This document shows positions 17,737 through 26,656 of a stretch of 47,662 bases of DNA, piece by piece. A program made the position numbers and the translations under genes. Within the stretch, counting starts at the first letter, position 1, and each line of letters opens with the position of its first letter. The notes beneath the pieces are model-generated. The model was not told the DNA's origin, made no database searches, and saw only the letters and a program-made list of their open reading frames with translations. The DNA comes from Methanolobus sp. (GTDB taxonomy: Archaea > Halobacteriota > Methanosarcinia > Methanosarcinales > Methanosarcinaceae): positions 1 through 47,662 of the forward strand of contig JARVGJ010000018.1 in NCBI GenBank assembly GCA_029762595.1, given 5' to 3'.

Positions 17737-17836
17737 AGTCTCTCCTCTGAAAATCAATATTTTCAGTAATTAAGCTGCTTATTCAAGCTGTTCATTTGTT
17801 CATTGCTTTACAGTTTGATCATTATGTTTGTGCATA

Positions 17837-18256
17837 TCATATGAAAAGCGTTATGCCAGCATCTTTTGCTTCCATTATATAAGTGCCCACTGCACCATAA
17901 TCATCTATCCATTCCTGCTGCAATTGCTCGGGTTTTATTCCCATGATCTCCATTGTCATCTCACAGGCTATGACCTTACCTCCAAGTTCCCTGAAGTCGG
18001 TCATAAGCTTCTCAAGCGAAACAACATTTGCTTTTTTCATCCTGCTTTTAACCATCCACTTCCCAAGACCCAGGAAATTCATCTTAGAGAGCGGACCTTT
18101 ATCGAGTCCGTTCTTCTTCAGGCGTTCAAGTCCCCAGAAAGTAAAGAAAAGAGAAGCATCCATGCCCATGGAGAGCGCACCATTGCCAACTATAAGGGCA
18201 CTGTAGATCTTGTCGATGTCCCCGCTATGAACTATTATTACTGTCTTTCCCGTCAT
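17837..18256 (-). CDS. DsrE/DsrF-like sulfur-transfer family protein
   Basis: 139 residues: KTVIIVHSGDIDKIYSALIVGNGALSMGMDASLFFTFWGLERL is the DsrE-like (COG2210) opening, and VIACEMTMEIMGI holds the usual conserved cysteine near residue 100. Such proteins carry persulfide sulfur or associate with sulfur-relay partners. The start ATG 18256 follows GGGGGAGG; an earlier in-frame start would overlap tusA. It lies 31 bases after tusA and 100 bases before the IscS-like gene. Confidence 0.8.
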   Translation of the reverse strand: MTGKTVIIVHSGDIDKIYSALIVGNGALSMGMDASLFFTFWGLERLKKNGLDKGPLSKMNFLGLGKWMVKSRMKKANVVSLEKLMTDFRELGGKVIACEMTMEIMGIKPEQLQQEWIDDYGAVGTYIMEAKDAGITLFI

Positions 18257-18287
18257 TTTCCTCCCCCGTTCATATTCCAATCTCTGA

Positions 18288-18509
18288 TTATCTCTTAATA
18301 CGGATCTTCCATTCGTTGTCGTTCCCTTCAACTTCCATGACTTCAAGTCCCATTGACTCACATGCCATTGGTATCTCTTTCTTGGAAGCAGGATGAGTGC
18401 CCACTATGATTATCTCATCTCCAGGTGCTGCCTTTTTAAGTGCTTTACGGCATTCCACCAGAGGAACAGGACATGTCTGCCCTCTTACATCAATATTCGT
18501 TTCTGTCAT
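18288..18509 (-). CDS. tusA: TusA/SirA-family sulfurtransferase
   Basis: 73 residues. The signature CPxP motif occurs in DVRGQTCPVPLVECRKAL (Cys near residue 13), followed by the GDEIIIVGTHPASKKEIPMACESMG beta-alpha-beta pattern of TusA. These proteins hand persulfide sulfur along relay chains. It heads a minus-strand gene set with dsrE-like, iscS-like and iscU genes. AAAGGG precedes the ATG. Confidence 0.88.
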   Translation of the reverse strand: MTETNIDVRGQTCPVPLVECRKALKKAAPGDEIIIVGTHPASKKEIPMACESMGLEVMEVEGNDNEWKIRIKR

Positions 18510-18619
18510 ATGATAGCCCTTTATATGGTTCCTTATGCGGATTATTTGAGTCCTGATTATTTATATATGAATTCCTCGCTATTTAACAATTGTGAATCAA
18601 ACATATTATCAAATATCAA

Positions 18620-19450
18620 TTATTCAGTGGCATGCCCTTGACAATTGATTATTCCATAACTGCTGTTTACTTTCTTTCCAAATATGAAAACGGAAACTTT
18701 GTCTTTTTTTAGAATGGCAAAAGCACCGAGATTCTTCCTGCCTGTATGGTCCGGTGATGAGAACAGAGAAAGCAGCTGGCCATTGAACCACCATGCATAT
18801 CCCCTATAAAGAGCAGCATGCGCCCTTATCATCATTGAAAGATGATTACGGGCCATAAAACCATTGAAAACATCCGGTCCGAAACATTCTGGGCGTATCC
18901 CGCGAAAAGAAGGCGTCATACCTTTTGCATCCGATGGGTCGTTCCACAGATAAGGGAATGGATCTTCCTTTCTTATTTCTTCAATCCCAACAGGTCCGGG
19001 AATGCCGCCATGAACACAGAAAACTGTATCATTTATCACAGCTGCTACAGGCATTTCCTGAAAGGCATTGTTTGAAGCCATAAACAATTCTTCATCATTA
19101 AGCTCTTCATAAAATCCATATGACCTGTTCATTTCCGGAGTTTCATGATTCCCTCGCAAAAGGATCACGGTTTGTGGTTCCCTTAGTTTCAGTTCAAGCA
19201 ATCTGCTGAGGACAGCAACGGAATTTATTCCCCTGTCTACATAATCTCCCAGGAAAATTATGCTGGTAATGTTCATTTCCCGCTTCATTTGCACCAAAAA
19301 TTCCAGTGCCATAAGGTTCCCATGAATATCACCTACTACCATTGTATTTGTTGATCTTACATGAATAAGTGCCGGCTCTTTTCTGAAGATCCTTGTTGTT
19401 TCCTGCAGAAGTAAATTCAATTCAATCCGGTCCAAGGCCATCGCCTTCAT
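18620..19450 (-). CDS. PPP-family serine/threonine protein phosphatase
   Basis: 276 residues with all metallophosphoesterase PPP motifs in order: GDIHGN (near 41), GDYVDRG (near 67), RGNHE (near 99), HGG (near 148) and a later HAALYRGYAWWFN. It should dephosphorylate proteins using two metal ions in the cytoplasm. The ATG at 19450 has no clear ribosome site; the second ATG at 19441 is possible. It is downstream of an exported phosphatase-superfamily gene in the same direction by 45 bases. Confidence 0.88.
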   Translation of the reverse strand: MKAMALDRIELNLLLQETTRIFRKEPALIHVRSTNTMVVGDIHGNLMALEFLVQMKREMNITSIIFLGDYVDRGINSVAVLSRLLELKLREPQTVILLRGNHETPEMNRSYGFYEELNDEELFMASNNAFQEMPVAAVINDTVFCVHGGIPGPVGIEEIRKEDPFPYLWNDPSDAKGMTPSFRGIRPECFGPDVFNGFMARNHLSMMIRAHAALYRGYAWWFNGQLLSLFSSPDHTGRKNLGAFAILKKDKVSVFIFGKKVNSSYGIINCQGHATE

Positions 19451-19495
19451 TATCTGTTACAGCTGTTATGTATTATTCCAGCTGCGACATATTAT

Positions 19496-20920
19496 TTATT
19501 CTTTCAATACTTTGCGTATCAGTACAAGTCCGGCGAGGTTCACTATCCCTATGACGCCCCCGCCTATAATATATCGTGGGTTCTGGGAGGATTTATGTCT
19601 TTGGGAATGTTCTGAAGATGCATGTATATCAACAACCATACTTGATACGGTGTTGATCTGCATTTCAATTTCTTTATCCGTATCTGATGAAGATGTGTAT
19701 TTTAGAATGTGATTGCTGTCAGGCACCAGACCCAAAAAGGCTATGCTTTCATGGACAGTGTTTTCAAAAAGTATGACTTCATCTTTCATAAGTAGAAGAT
19801 TACCAGTACCAGGAACATTGACCTTGATGTTCACATAGTCTTTTACAGGAATGGAAATTCCGTCAGCAACTCTCAGTTTTCCTGGTATGTTCAGGATCTC
19901 AAGGATAGTAGGGGCTATATCCTCCTGTCCGAATTGTCCATCGATTATTCCGGTGTTGACATCCTTTGCAGCAATGACAAAGGGAACTTTCTGGGATTCG
20001 GGCATCCCTGAATATTTATCTGACTGGTGGCCGCCTCTTGAATCCCTGGTAGGAAAACCCATTCCATGATCTCCTGTCAGTATGAAAGCAATGTTGTTCT
20101 CAAGGCATGCCAGATACAATTCCATTGTAGCATTATCTATGCCTTCAATACTTGCAAGGTACCCACTGTCTTTTTTGTAATGTCCGGCACTATCTATTGC
20201 CCCTGCATTTATTGTGAGGAGATAATTCTGGTCAGGGTACTCTGTGCTCATGAGATCAATAATGCCTATTCCGGCCTCTATAGCCCATATGTTGTATATA
20301 TCGTATCTGTGCTGGGAACCTTCCGGGTGTTTGTTAAGAAGTGGCTGCAATGTAGTAAAATGATCCTGCATCAGTTCTGCAACCGCAAAGGAAATACTCT
20401 TATCGGAATCTGAGATCATGTTCATTTCCGTTACCATTACAGGTTTATTTACTGAATTACTGATGTCATGGATTATTACGTGCTGTTTGCTGCGCATGCC
20501 TGATGAATCACCTTTTTGCATGACTCCAAAGGTCATGTATCCATAATCATGGGCTATATCATAGATAGTGGTCCCGGAAGAACCGACGAGTATTCCGTCT
20601 GCTTTAGAATAACCTGTTGCAAGCACCGAATGCCCGCCTTCGGTATATGTTTGGGGTGCTGTTACATCCAAAACCCTGCAACTCTGGTCAAATATATAAT
20701 TCATTTTATCCATGTCGGCTTTGTCAAGCATATTGCCGTCAATAGCATATGGTGTGTATTCCGGGTATACATAACAGGAGCTCAAACCGTCAGCGATGAA
20801 GATGACGGCACCTTGTGGGGTGTTCACATTATCGATCTCTATGATCTCCGTTGCAGCACAGGTCGAAAAGGTGAACAATATCAGGATTAAAAGTAATGGG
20901 AACTTTTTTACAGCTGTCAT
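19496..20920 (-). CDS. Exported, membrane-anchored alkaline phosphatase-superfamily protein
   Basis: 474 residues. The N-terminus KKFPLLLILILFTFSTCAATE looks like a signal peptide, and a C-terminal hydrophobic helix (YIIGGGVIGIVNLAGLVLI) followed by RKVLKE would anchor it outside the membrane. Catalytic-domain features: IADGLSS near residue 43, nucleophile region TYTEGGHSVLATGYSKADG, metal ligands in IDSAGHY and TGDHGMGFPTRDSRGGH. These match alkaline phosphatase/phosphoglycerate-mutase-like hydrolases. After about residue 350 there is a beta-rich region of unknown role. The natural substrate cannot be told. Confidence 0.8.
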   Translation of the reverse strand: MTAVKKFPLLLILILFTFSTCAATEIIEIDNVNTPQGAVIFIADGLSSCYVYPEYTPYAIDGNMLDKADMDKMNYIFDQSCRVLDVTAPQTYTEGGHSVLATGYSKADGILVGSSGTTIYDIAHDYGYMTFGVMQKGDSSGMRSKQHVIIHDISNSVNKPVMVTEMNMISDSDKSISFAVAELMQDHFTTLQPLLNKHPEGSQHRYDIYNIWAIEAGIGIIDLMSTEYPDQNYLLTINAGAIDSAGHYKKDSGYLASIEGIDNATMELYLACLENNIAFILTGDHGMGFPTRDSRGGHQSDKYSGMPESQKVPFVIAAKDVNTGIIDGQFGQEDIAPTILEILNIPGKLRVADGISIPVKDYVNIKVNVPGTGNLLLMKDEVILFENTVHESIAFLGLVPDSNHILKYTSSSDTDKEIEMQINTVSSMVVDIHASSEHSQRHKSSQNPRYIIGGGVIGIVNLAGLVLIRKVLKE

Positions 20921-20990
20921 CTATTTGTGGGAAATGTTCAATACATAATAAAGTTTCGATTTTGTTTTACCATTATATGCATTGCAACAT

Positions 20991-22109
20991 TCAACTCTCA
21001 CTTTTTATCCCATCTTTCAAGAGTAGGGAGAGAATCATTACAAGGGCAGCTAGAGTAACCATTGTGGGATAACCAAAACCTATGAACATTCCGGCAATCA
21101 TTGGCATAAATGCAAGGCCTGCATATGTGTATGTATTTAAGATACCCATTGCAAGACCCCTGTCAAAAGGCATGTTGGATACTGCAACGGGTAATCCTAT
21201 CATCCCGGTTCCAGAACCTATGCCTACCAGTGCAAAACCAAGGAACGGAAATTTGACAGATATCAAAATACCGGTAGCAGCGATCAGTATCCCTGAATAG
21301 ATCATTGTTCTGAATTGCAGGGACATTCTCCCGACCAGTATATTAGTGATCATGGAACTGATGTAAAGGGTAGCAATGGCAATACCAAGCTCCGGTTTAG
21401 TTAAAATATTCCTGGCATATTCAGGGTAAAATGCAAGCATCAATCCCGAGATGCCGAATAAAAGGAAAGCAATGATCCATATGCGAAGAAAGTCAGTATT
21501 AATTATTTTGTTTTTAACCAGTTCAACATCAGGGAAACGAACTTTTTTGATAATTCCCGCTTTTTCAGTTTTATTGGTCATTATCAAATAAATACTATAT
21601 ATCAGTATGAAGAAGGAAAGGATTGTGAAAAGGAGAATTGAACCTTTTATAGACCAGGGAGCAAGAAAACCAGCAGATGCAACCCCCAGAGCAAGTCCGG
21701 CATTCAGCAGGAAGTTGAATTCACCTATATAGCGCTTCTTTTCCTGAAATTCAGATAACATCGCATATGCTGCAGGGAAAAAAGCCCCACATGCAACACC
21801 TTCTATGAACCTGGCAATGATGAGTAAATGGATATTTTCAGAAAATAGAAGTATAGTTCCTGCAAAGAAAGTGAGGAATATTGAAAAAACTACCAACCTT
21901 AAATAACTATAAATATCTGCCACAAATCCAAACGGGATCATTGTCAGCAAAGCCCCTATGAAGTACCCTGAAAATAGCAATGTATATGTAAGTGTTCCGA
22001 CAGATTGGGAATCAAAAGAAGCTATTTCTGGCAAAACCGGGATGACCGAATTAGATAGTCCCATTATGAGGAACACAGTGCAATAGATTAAAAACCGGTT
22101 TTTATCCAT
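20991..22109 (-). CDS. MFS transporter
   Basis: 372 residues with about 12 hydrophobic helices in two halves. Features are GFVADIYSYLRLVVF between helices 2 and 3 (an MFS motif-A-like loop) and ARFIEGVACGAFFPAAYAML on helix 4. It is probably a drug or metabolite exporter; the substrate is unknown. The start is ATG 22109, with AGGTGG five bases before it; the GTG at 22118 lies inside that ribosome site. A strong palindrome upstream (22167-22199) may control it. Confidence 0.85.
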   Translation of the reverse strand: MDKNRFLIYCTVFLIMGLSNSVIPVLPEIASFDSQSVGTLTYTLLFSGYFIGALLTMIPFGFVADIYSYLRLVVFSIFLTFFAGTILLFSENIHLLIIARFIEGVACGAFFPAAYAMLSEFQEKKRYIGEFNFLLNAGLALGVASAGFLAPWSIKGSILLFTILSFFILIYSIYLIMTNKTEKAGIIKKVRFPDVELVKNKIINTDFLRIWIIAFLLFGISGLMLAFYPEYARNILTKPELGIAIATLYISSMITNILVGRMSLQFRTMIYSGILIAATGILISVKFPFLGFALVGIGSGTGMIGLPVAVSNMPFDRGLAMGILNTYTYAGLAFMPMIAGMFIGFGYPTMVTLAALVMILSLLLKDGIKSES

Positions 22110-22166
22110 TATTTCCACCTTTACAGAATAATCAATTATGTAGCCATTCTATTTAGTTTTAGAAGC

Positions 22167-22199
22167 TATTATCAGTAATAATTGGTATTATTGATAATA
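22167..22199. promoter_or_regulatory. Operator-like palindrome upstream of the MFS gene
   Basis: Arms TATTATCAGTAATA (22167-22180) and TATTATTGATAATA (22186-22199) are complementary at 13 of 14 positions with a 5-base spacer. It lies about 58 bases before the MFS start codon, where a repressor or activator would sit. Confidence 0.5.
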
Positions 22200-22763
22200 A
22201 CACTATGATCTGAATGATGAATAAAATGTTAATATATTAATTTAAGTCAAAATAATGCAGGATTTATGGAAAAGCATATACTATAGTATATAGTATTGAT
22301 TTTTGGATTTCAGTGTTAGATCAACGCTAGAAGATAAACATAAAGTATATACTATATTATGTACTTTAAAATAGTCATATAGTACTTGTTTATAAAATCA
22401 CGAATTTAATAAAATAATATATAATTTACATAAATTTATTGTTGCTAATCTTATATTTTTTCTATTTAGCAAAAAATATAAGCCTATTATTATATATGTG
22501 TTTTCTTGTGTTTTAGTATAGACTAAAAAGAACTAAAAGTAATATATAAATATATACTTATATTAAAACAAAGTAAAAAATACAGTAGTGTGTTTTTTAC
22601 TTGTAACATAACATTATTTATAAATAAAGTTAATAATTTAATTAAATTGTGATTGTGCTCAGACCAATTAATTTTTTTATACACTTATCGTTGTATCTAT
22701 TAAAGATTACTTTCCTTTTCAAAATTCATACATAATTCCTGGAAACATTCGATTACTATTAAT

Positions 22764-22780
22764 TACATATAGTATAAGAA
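22764..22780 (+). promoter_or_regulatory. Promoter-like repeat 1 (TATA region)
   Basis: ACATATAGTATAAGAAT occurs here and recurs with one change at 22941-22957. The TATA-like part lies about 25 bases before the start of a hairpin-bounded transcript candidate at 22795. Confidence 0.35.
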
Positions 22781-22794
22781 TACAACTGTTTTTT

Positions 22795-22912
22795 GTAGAG
22801 GTATGTTGTTTATCTATATTTTTGTGCAGATCATGGTGAGGTAGTAGGTCATAATCAGCATATTCATATAGACTATGTAATTGCCTTCTTCAGTAAAACA
22901 TACCTTTTTTTG
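22795..22912 (+). ncRNA. Candidate small RNA, ~115 nt
   Basis: A locally G+C-richer island in the desert. Its ends are complementary: AGGTATGTT (22799-22807) and AACATACCT (22896-22904), with extended T/A pairing, and the second arm runs directly into a TTTTTTT tract like a terminator. A TATA-like box sits at the right distance upstream. The interior contains GATCATGGTGAGGTAGTAGG and a partial palindrome near 22860-22878. No coding frame fits. It is an inference from layout only; no known RNA family is recognised. Confidence 0.35.
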
Positions 22913-22940
22913 TAATTTCAAAGGACGGTACTCTCCAAAC

Positions 22941-22957
22941 ACATATACTATAAGAAT
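22941..22957 (+). promoter_or_regulatory. Promoter-like repeat 2
   Basis: ACATATACTATAAGAAT matches the element at 22764 in 16 of 17 bases. Downstream by ~25 bases is a small GAGTT/AACTC hairpin (about 22980-23005) followed by TTTTT, possibly a second short RNA. Confidence 0.25.
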
Positions 22958-23405
22958 GAAAATATACATGATTTGTAAGGAGTTGGAATCTAAAAATAAA
23001 AACTCATTTTTGGAAAGTTAAAAACATCATCCTAAAATAAATTTTATTGATGGTAATATACTTTATGTAAAATATGCATGATTTGCTCTAGTATTATTAT
23101 GTATTTTTATGGCTTTTACCTATCACTAAATGCCTGTAAAACATTTATATAAATATATGCATATTTATATTTTGCAGAAACTGAGAACATCAATAGTAAT
23201 TCAAGCTAATATTATTTCAAGTAATAAGTGGGAGTACTTTTATTAATAATATTGTGTATTGTTAAGTGGCTTGTATATATCTCAATTTAGTATAGTAATT
23301 CCAAAACTATATTCAAATGTAACGTTTAAATAAATACGTATTTATAATTAAAGCAATATATAAATTTGTATTATTACTTTTTAAAAGTTATAAGTCACAG
23401 AATAT

Positions 23406-23458
23406 AGTTACTTTTAATTGTATACTTTAGTATCTAATGACAATTGTAAAAAGTAACT
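23406..23458. repeat. Inverted repeat / hairpin in the A+T-rich desert
   Basis: AGTTACTTTTAATTGT (23406-23421) pairs with ACAATTGTAAAAAGTAACT (23440-23458) as a ~16-bp stem with a small bulge and an 18-base loop. No neighbouring gene ends here, so it is not an obvious terminator. Confidence 0.5.
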
Positions 23459-23807
23459 GATTTATGTTACATCATCTTATTTGATTTTATATGAATAAAG
23501 ATAATATTTTTTTAATTTAAAATCAATTAGTGCTTTTTTAATTTTTTTGTAATCATAACTTATAATGTTATTAGTTTCCTTTAATTTTTAATGCCATGCA
23601 TTTTAATTTTTATACATTTATAGGCTATGTTTTTCATAACATTTATGACATAAAACCTATAGACAAATCAATGTAAAATATATTATATAATAATAGAGCA
23701 ATATTAAAGATGCGCTAACCATAACTTCCAACTCTTATTTCACATGACATGCTTTAAATTCTATTTTCCGAATTTTTTACAAAAATATCTGAAGTCAAAT
23801 AATTTAT

Positions 23808-24257
23808 TCAAATGTTTAGCTGGACGTCAAATAGCTCTTTAAAGTCAGTATATTTTTTCCTGGCCCTGTAAAGATATTGTCGGACATACTTTTCTCCACG
23901 CGCTTTAGCATACATGGCTGTTGTCTCGGCCGGGGTGAAAACAGTAGCAAGCTTCTTTTTATCGATACTATCCAAGATCCTAAGATCATTACTGTCCTTC
24001 AACTTAAAGAACTGAGTGATGGCTTCTTCACCCTGCCAGTTCCAGTCCTTATCATATACAATAGAGTAGATGGTCTTGCATGAACCACATTTTGCGACCA
24101 CTATCGTATTTTCAGCATTTGAGTGATAACTAAGACTGGCCACATCTGCATTACAATTGTTGCAAAGGCCAATGAAATTCTCATCAAGGCTTTGGGGATA
24201 CAGATCATTGCCATCTATCTGCAACACATTCTTTTCAATATCATATCTAATAACCAT
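23808..24257 (-). CDS. Zinc-ribbon protein of unknown function
   Basis: 149 residues. Two CxxC pairs (CNNC near residue 32 and CGSC near 57) form a zinc-ribbon-like module after a short N-terminal segment. The rest is charged and probably helical, ending in RQYLYRARKKYTDFKELFDVQLNI. I do not recognise the family. The layout (zinc ribbon plus basic C-terminus) suggests nucleic-acid contact. It is divergent from the DUF2551 wHTH gene, and the shared 207-base interval probably holds both promoters. Confidence 0.65.
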   Translation of the reverse strand: MVIRYDIEKNVLQIDGNDLYPQSLDENFIGLCNNCNADVASLSYHSNAENTIVVAKCGSCKTIYSIVYDKDWNWQGEEAITQFFKLKDSNDLRILDSIDKKKLATVFTPAETTAMYAKARGEKYVRQYLYRARKKYTDFKELFDVQLNI

Positions 24258-24464
24258 GTAGTCACCAAAAACTGAGAGTAGATTTTATTCTACCATATGG
24301 GGTATATCATAGAGATTACATTTTAGACAATCATATTATTAGTCATTTTGGCATAATTTTAGTATTATCTTTGTCTTATTATTAGATTTACCTTATAACA
24401 ATTTAAAAACCTATATATAGATTGAAGTACATATAAAAATTTGTGCTATATATGAGGTGAAGCT

Positions 24465-24788
24465 ATGGACTCAATTCGCGCAAAAATAAAACGAAGACTT
24501 CAAAAGTTCGTGGAACTTGATGTAAACGGACTTCGTAGTCATATATTATCGCTATTCCTTAAAGTCAAAGAGACAACTGTAGATGAGTTACATGCAAATA
24601 TAACCCAGAAATATGAGATCTCGCGCAGTGCAGTAGCATCAATGGTAGGTTACATCTATTCAAAATTAGGTGTGCTTAGGTCCTACAAAGAGTCTTACAA
24701 GACTCCCATAGTATATTCTCTAAAAGAAGAATATGAAGACCTTATAAGGTCTGCACTGGAATCAAAACCATCTTCATCAAGCTGCTGA
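24465..24788 (+). CDS. DUF2551 winged-helix protein
   Basis: 107 residues resembling archaeal DUF2551: IRAKIKRRLQKFVELDVNGLRSHILSLFLKVKETTVDELHANITQKYEISRSAVASMVGYIYSKLGVLRSYKE is a helix-turn-helix followed by a wing. The start follows GAGGTGA. It is probably a DNA-binding regulator; its targets are unknown. The next gene starts 28 bases on, so the two are co-transcribed. Confidence 0.75.
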   Translation: MDSIRAKIKRRLQKFVELDVNGLRSHILSLFLKVKETTVDELHANITQKYEISRSAVASMVGYIYSKLGVLRSYKESYKTPIVYSLKEEYEDLIRSALESKPSSSSC

Positions 24789-24816
24789 AGTTTTATCCTG
24801 TCAGGTTAGATTGCAA

Positions 24817-25221
24817 ATGTCTATTGTAAAAAACGCTCCGCGTAGTTCTACTACATTAGTTGTGCGTTCAGATGCGAATTCCAGGATAACACATTCCAGG
24901 GATCCCTATTATAACTTAATGCGACGACTGTTCCAGGAAGAAGCAACAGCTGTACGTGGGCAGAAATTCCTTATGATGGTTGAAGACCGGCAGAAAAGCG
25001 GCAACCCGATCAAGACAAATGAATGGGAAAGCCTGCTTAAAGAACTTGATATAGGACGCGCATCTTTCTATGCAATGAGAAACAAACTATTAGGCGCTGG
25101 CATGCTCACGCACAAAAACAAAGAATATCGGTTATCGGGACAGTTCAGTAAAGACCTTGTGGATATGGCCAGATGGTGGTGGACTGCAGTCCTCAATGAA
25201 AACCCGGAAAGTCTTGATTAA
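24817..25221 (+). CDS. Small HTH-like protein, unknown family
   Basis: 134 residues. The middle (KTNEWESLLKELDIGRASFYAMRNKLLGAGMLTHKNKEYRLSGQFSKDLVDMARWWWTAVL) reads as a winged-helix domain with a hairpin wing (KNKEYRLS), followed by an unusual WWW helix. The N-terminal 25 residues are polar and probably disordered. Start is ATG 24817; TTG 24811 is in frame. It pairs with the DUF2551 gene and lies just before the tRNA-Gln. Confidence 0.6.
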   Translation: MSIVKNAPRSSTTLVVRSDANSRITHSRDPYYNLMRRLFQEEATAVRGQKFLMMVEDRQKSGNPIKTNEWESLLKELDIGRASFYAMRNKLLGAGMLTHKNKEYRLSGQFSKDLVDMARWWWTAVLNENPESLD

Positions 25222-25290
25222 CGTTTTCTAAGTTGATTCAACCGATATCTTAATATCTAACCTTTACAATTAAGGGAATGCATTCACCGT

Positions 25291-25366
25291 AGCCCGGTAG
25301 TGTAGTGGTCAATCATGCAGGACTCTGGATCCCGCAACCTCGGTTCGAATCCGTGCCGGGCTACCA
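25291..25366 (+). tRNA. tRNA-Gln (anticodon CTG)
   Basis: The acceptor stem AGCCCGG pairs fully with CCGGGCT. The D arm is normal, the anticodon loop is CTCTGGA with anticodon CTG, the variable loop is CAAC, the T loop TTCGAAT, discriminator A, and CCA is encoded (25364-25366). Two inner-stem mismatches stand out: A28-C42 in the anticodon stem and T50-T64 in the T stem. In methanogens this tRNA is charged through Glu-tRNA amidation. Confidence 0.92.
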
Positions 25367-25401
25367 AAATATTAACAGCGGTTAAAGTTTTTCTGAACCG
25401 A

Positions 25402-26274
25402 TTAGTAGACTATTTTTAATATATCCATCTCAAGGATGTCCTCTGCTCCCAATGCCTTAAGTTTTGGTATCAGGAGATTTACCTCATTTTTGTTGACCAC
25501 GGTCTCAACGGCGTAATACTCGGACTTGTACAACTGTGAAACTGTAGGCCTTTTCATAGAAGGCAGGGCCTCGATGACTTTATCCAGCTTGTCTGCAGGT
25601 ACATTCATATCAAGGAGTACTTTCCCTCGTGCTTCGATAACGGAAAGCAAAAGAGTCTTGATCTCTTCTATATCCTGTCTTTTTTCGGGGTCTTCCCAAC
25701 TCTTCTTGTTGGCAATGAGCTTGGAGGATGACTCCATGATAATATCCACTATCTTAAGACCGTTCTTGCGAAGTGTCGAACCGGTTTCGGTCAAATCCAC
25801 TACAACATCCATGAGGTCAGGCACCTTGGCTTCGGTAGCGCCGTAGGAGAAATGAATGTCCACAGGAATGTCACGCTCATCAAAGAACCTTTTTGTCATC
25901 CGGGGGTATTCAGTGGTCACCCTACTGTTTGGCTTAACATCCCTTGCACTCTCAATAGGGGATTCCTTTGGCACTGCTATGACTATTTTCACATTGCCAG
26001 CACCCTGTTTGCTATATGGCAGGTCAGCAACTTCCACTACATCAGCACCAGATTCACTGACCCAGTCAAGGCCTGAGATACCAAGGTCAAAATAACCCTC
26101 CGAAATATAGCCCGGAATTTCCTGTGGCCTCAGAATCTTGATTTTACCTATCCTTGGATCATTGATCTTCGGATTGTATCCCCTGTCTGTCTTTTTTATC
26201 TCCAGGTCCGCCTGCTTGAACAAAAGGAAAGTCTGTTCTTCTAAACTGCCTTTAGGAAGAGCTATGTCTATCAT
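25402..26274 (-). CDS. hisG: ATP phosphoribosyltransferase, long form
   Basis: 290 residues: HisG_L with catalytic domains to about residue 210 and the C-terminal HisG_C regulatory domain (NVPADKLDKVIEALPSMKRPTVSQLY...EDILEMDILKIV). Motifs: IALPKGSLEE at the start, YFDLGISGLDWV, and the PRPP-binding DLTETGSTLRKNGL. It performs the first step of histidine synthesis in the cytoplasm and is usually inhibited by histidine through the C-terminal domain. Start ATG 26274; GTG 26280 is in frame. No other his gene is adjacent. Confidence 0.93.
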   Translation of the reverse strand: MIDIALPKGSLEEQTFLLFKQADLEIKKTDRGYNPKINDPRIGKIKILRPQEIPGYISEGYFDLGISGLDWVSESGADVVEVADLPYSKQGAGNVKIVIAVPKESPIESARDVKPNSRVTTEYPRMTKRFFDERDIPVDIHFSYGATEAKVPDLMDVVVDLTETGSTLRKNGLKIVDIIMESSSKLIANKKSWEDPEKRQDIEEIKTLLLSVIEARGKVLLDMNVPADKLDKVIEALPSMKRPTVSQLYKSEYYAVETVVNKNEVNLLIPKLKALGAEDILEMDILKIVY

Positions 26275-26656
26275 TTTCACATCTCGGTTTATTGTTTGAA
26301 GATTATTCTTTTAAAAGCATCCTATCATAATACAAGAGAGTTTTGCTTTAAAACCAGGCATGGAATTTTACTTGTAATTTTCATTTTCAAAAATGTTCAC
26401 GACTATTATTACATATGATTTTTGAGTATTGTTTATAGACTGGCACAAAAACATATATCCCCATTTGGAGTATGTCAGAGGATCATAATTCGTTCTTATT
26501 TTCCATTGAAAAAACGGGCTAGCCCACAAAGGTTTAAACAAATCGGGCGGGATACCTATTTAAATATTTGAAATATTAATTTAAATAGAGGTTAGATTAT
26601 TATTAATATGATTACAAAACAAGGATAATTATAAAAGAATTATAGCTGGTGATACG
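26275..26656. other. Divergent promoter region
   Basis: No gene seen between hisG and the membrane-anchored protein. It is A/T-rich with several TATA-like boxes (for example AACATATATCC near 26450 and TTTAAATATTTG near 26560) that could serve the plus-strand operon. Confidence 0.4.

Larger units (their letters stand above)
22200..23807. other. A+T-rich gene desert of 1.6 kb
   Basis: No convincing coding frame on either strand. It is extremely A/T-rich by eye, with many TATATA-like tracts and short palindromes, e.g. TATACTATAGTATA at 22277-22290. Exceptions with more structure are the small-RNA candidate at 22795-22912, a second promoter-like copy at 22941, and a hairpin at 23406-23458. It could be a horizontally acquired or decayed island, or a structured replication/partition region. 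No Cdc6 gene lies nearby to support an origin. Confidence 0.6.

Noticed and set aside
22200-23807. Replication origin
   Set aside because: It is A/T-rich with palindromes, but I see no Cdc6/Orc1 gene nearby and no repeated origin-box sequence.
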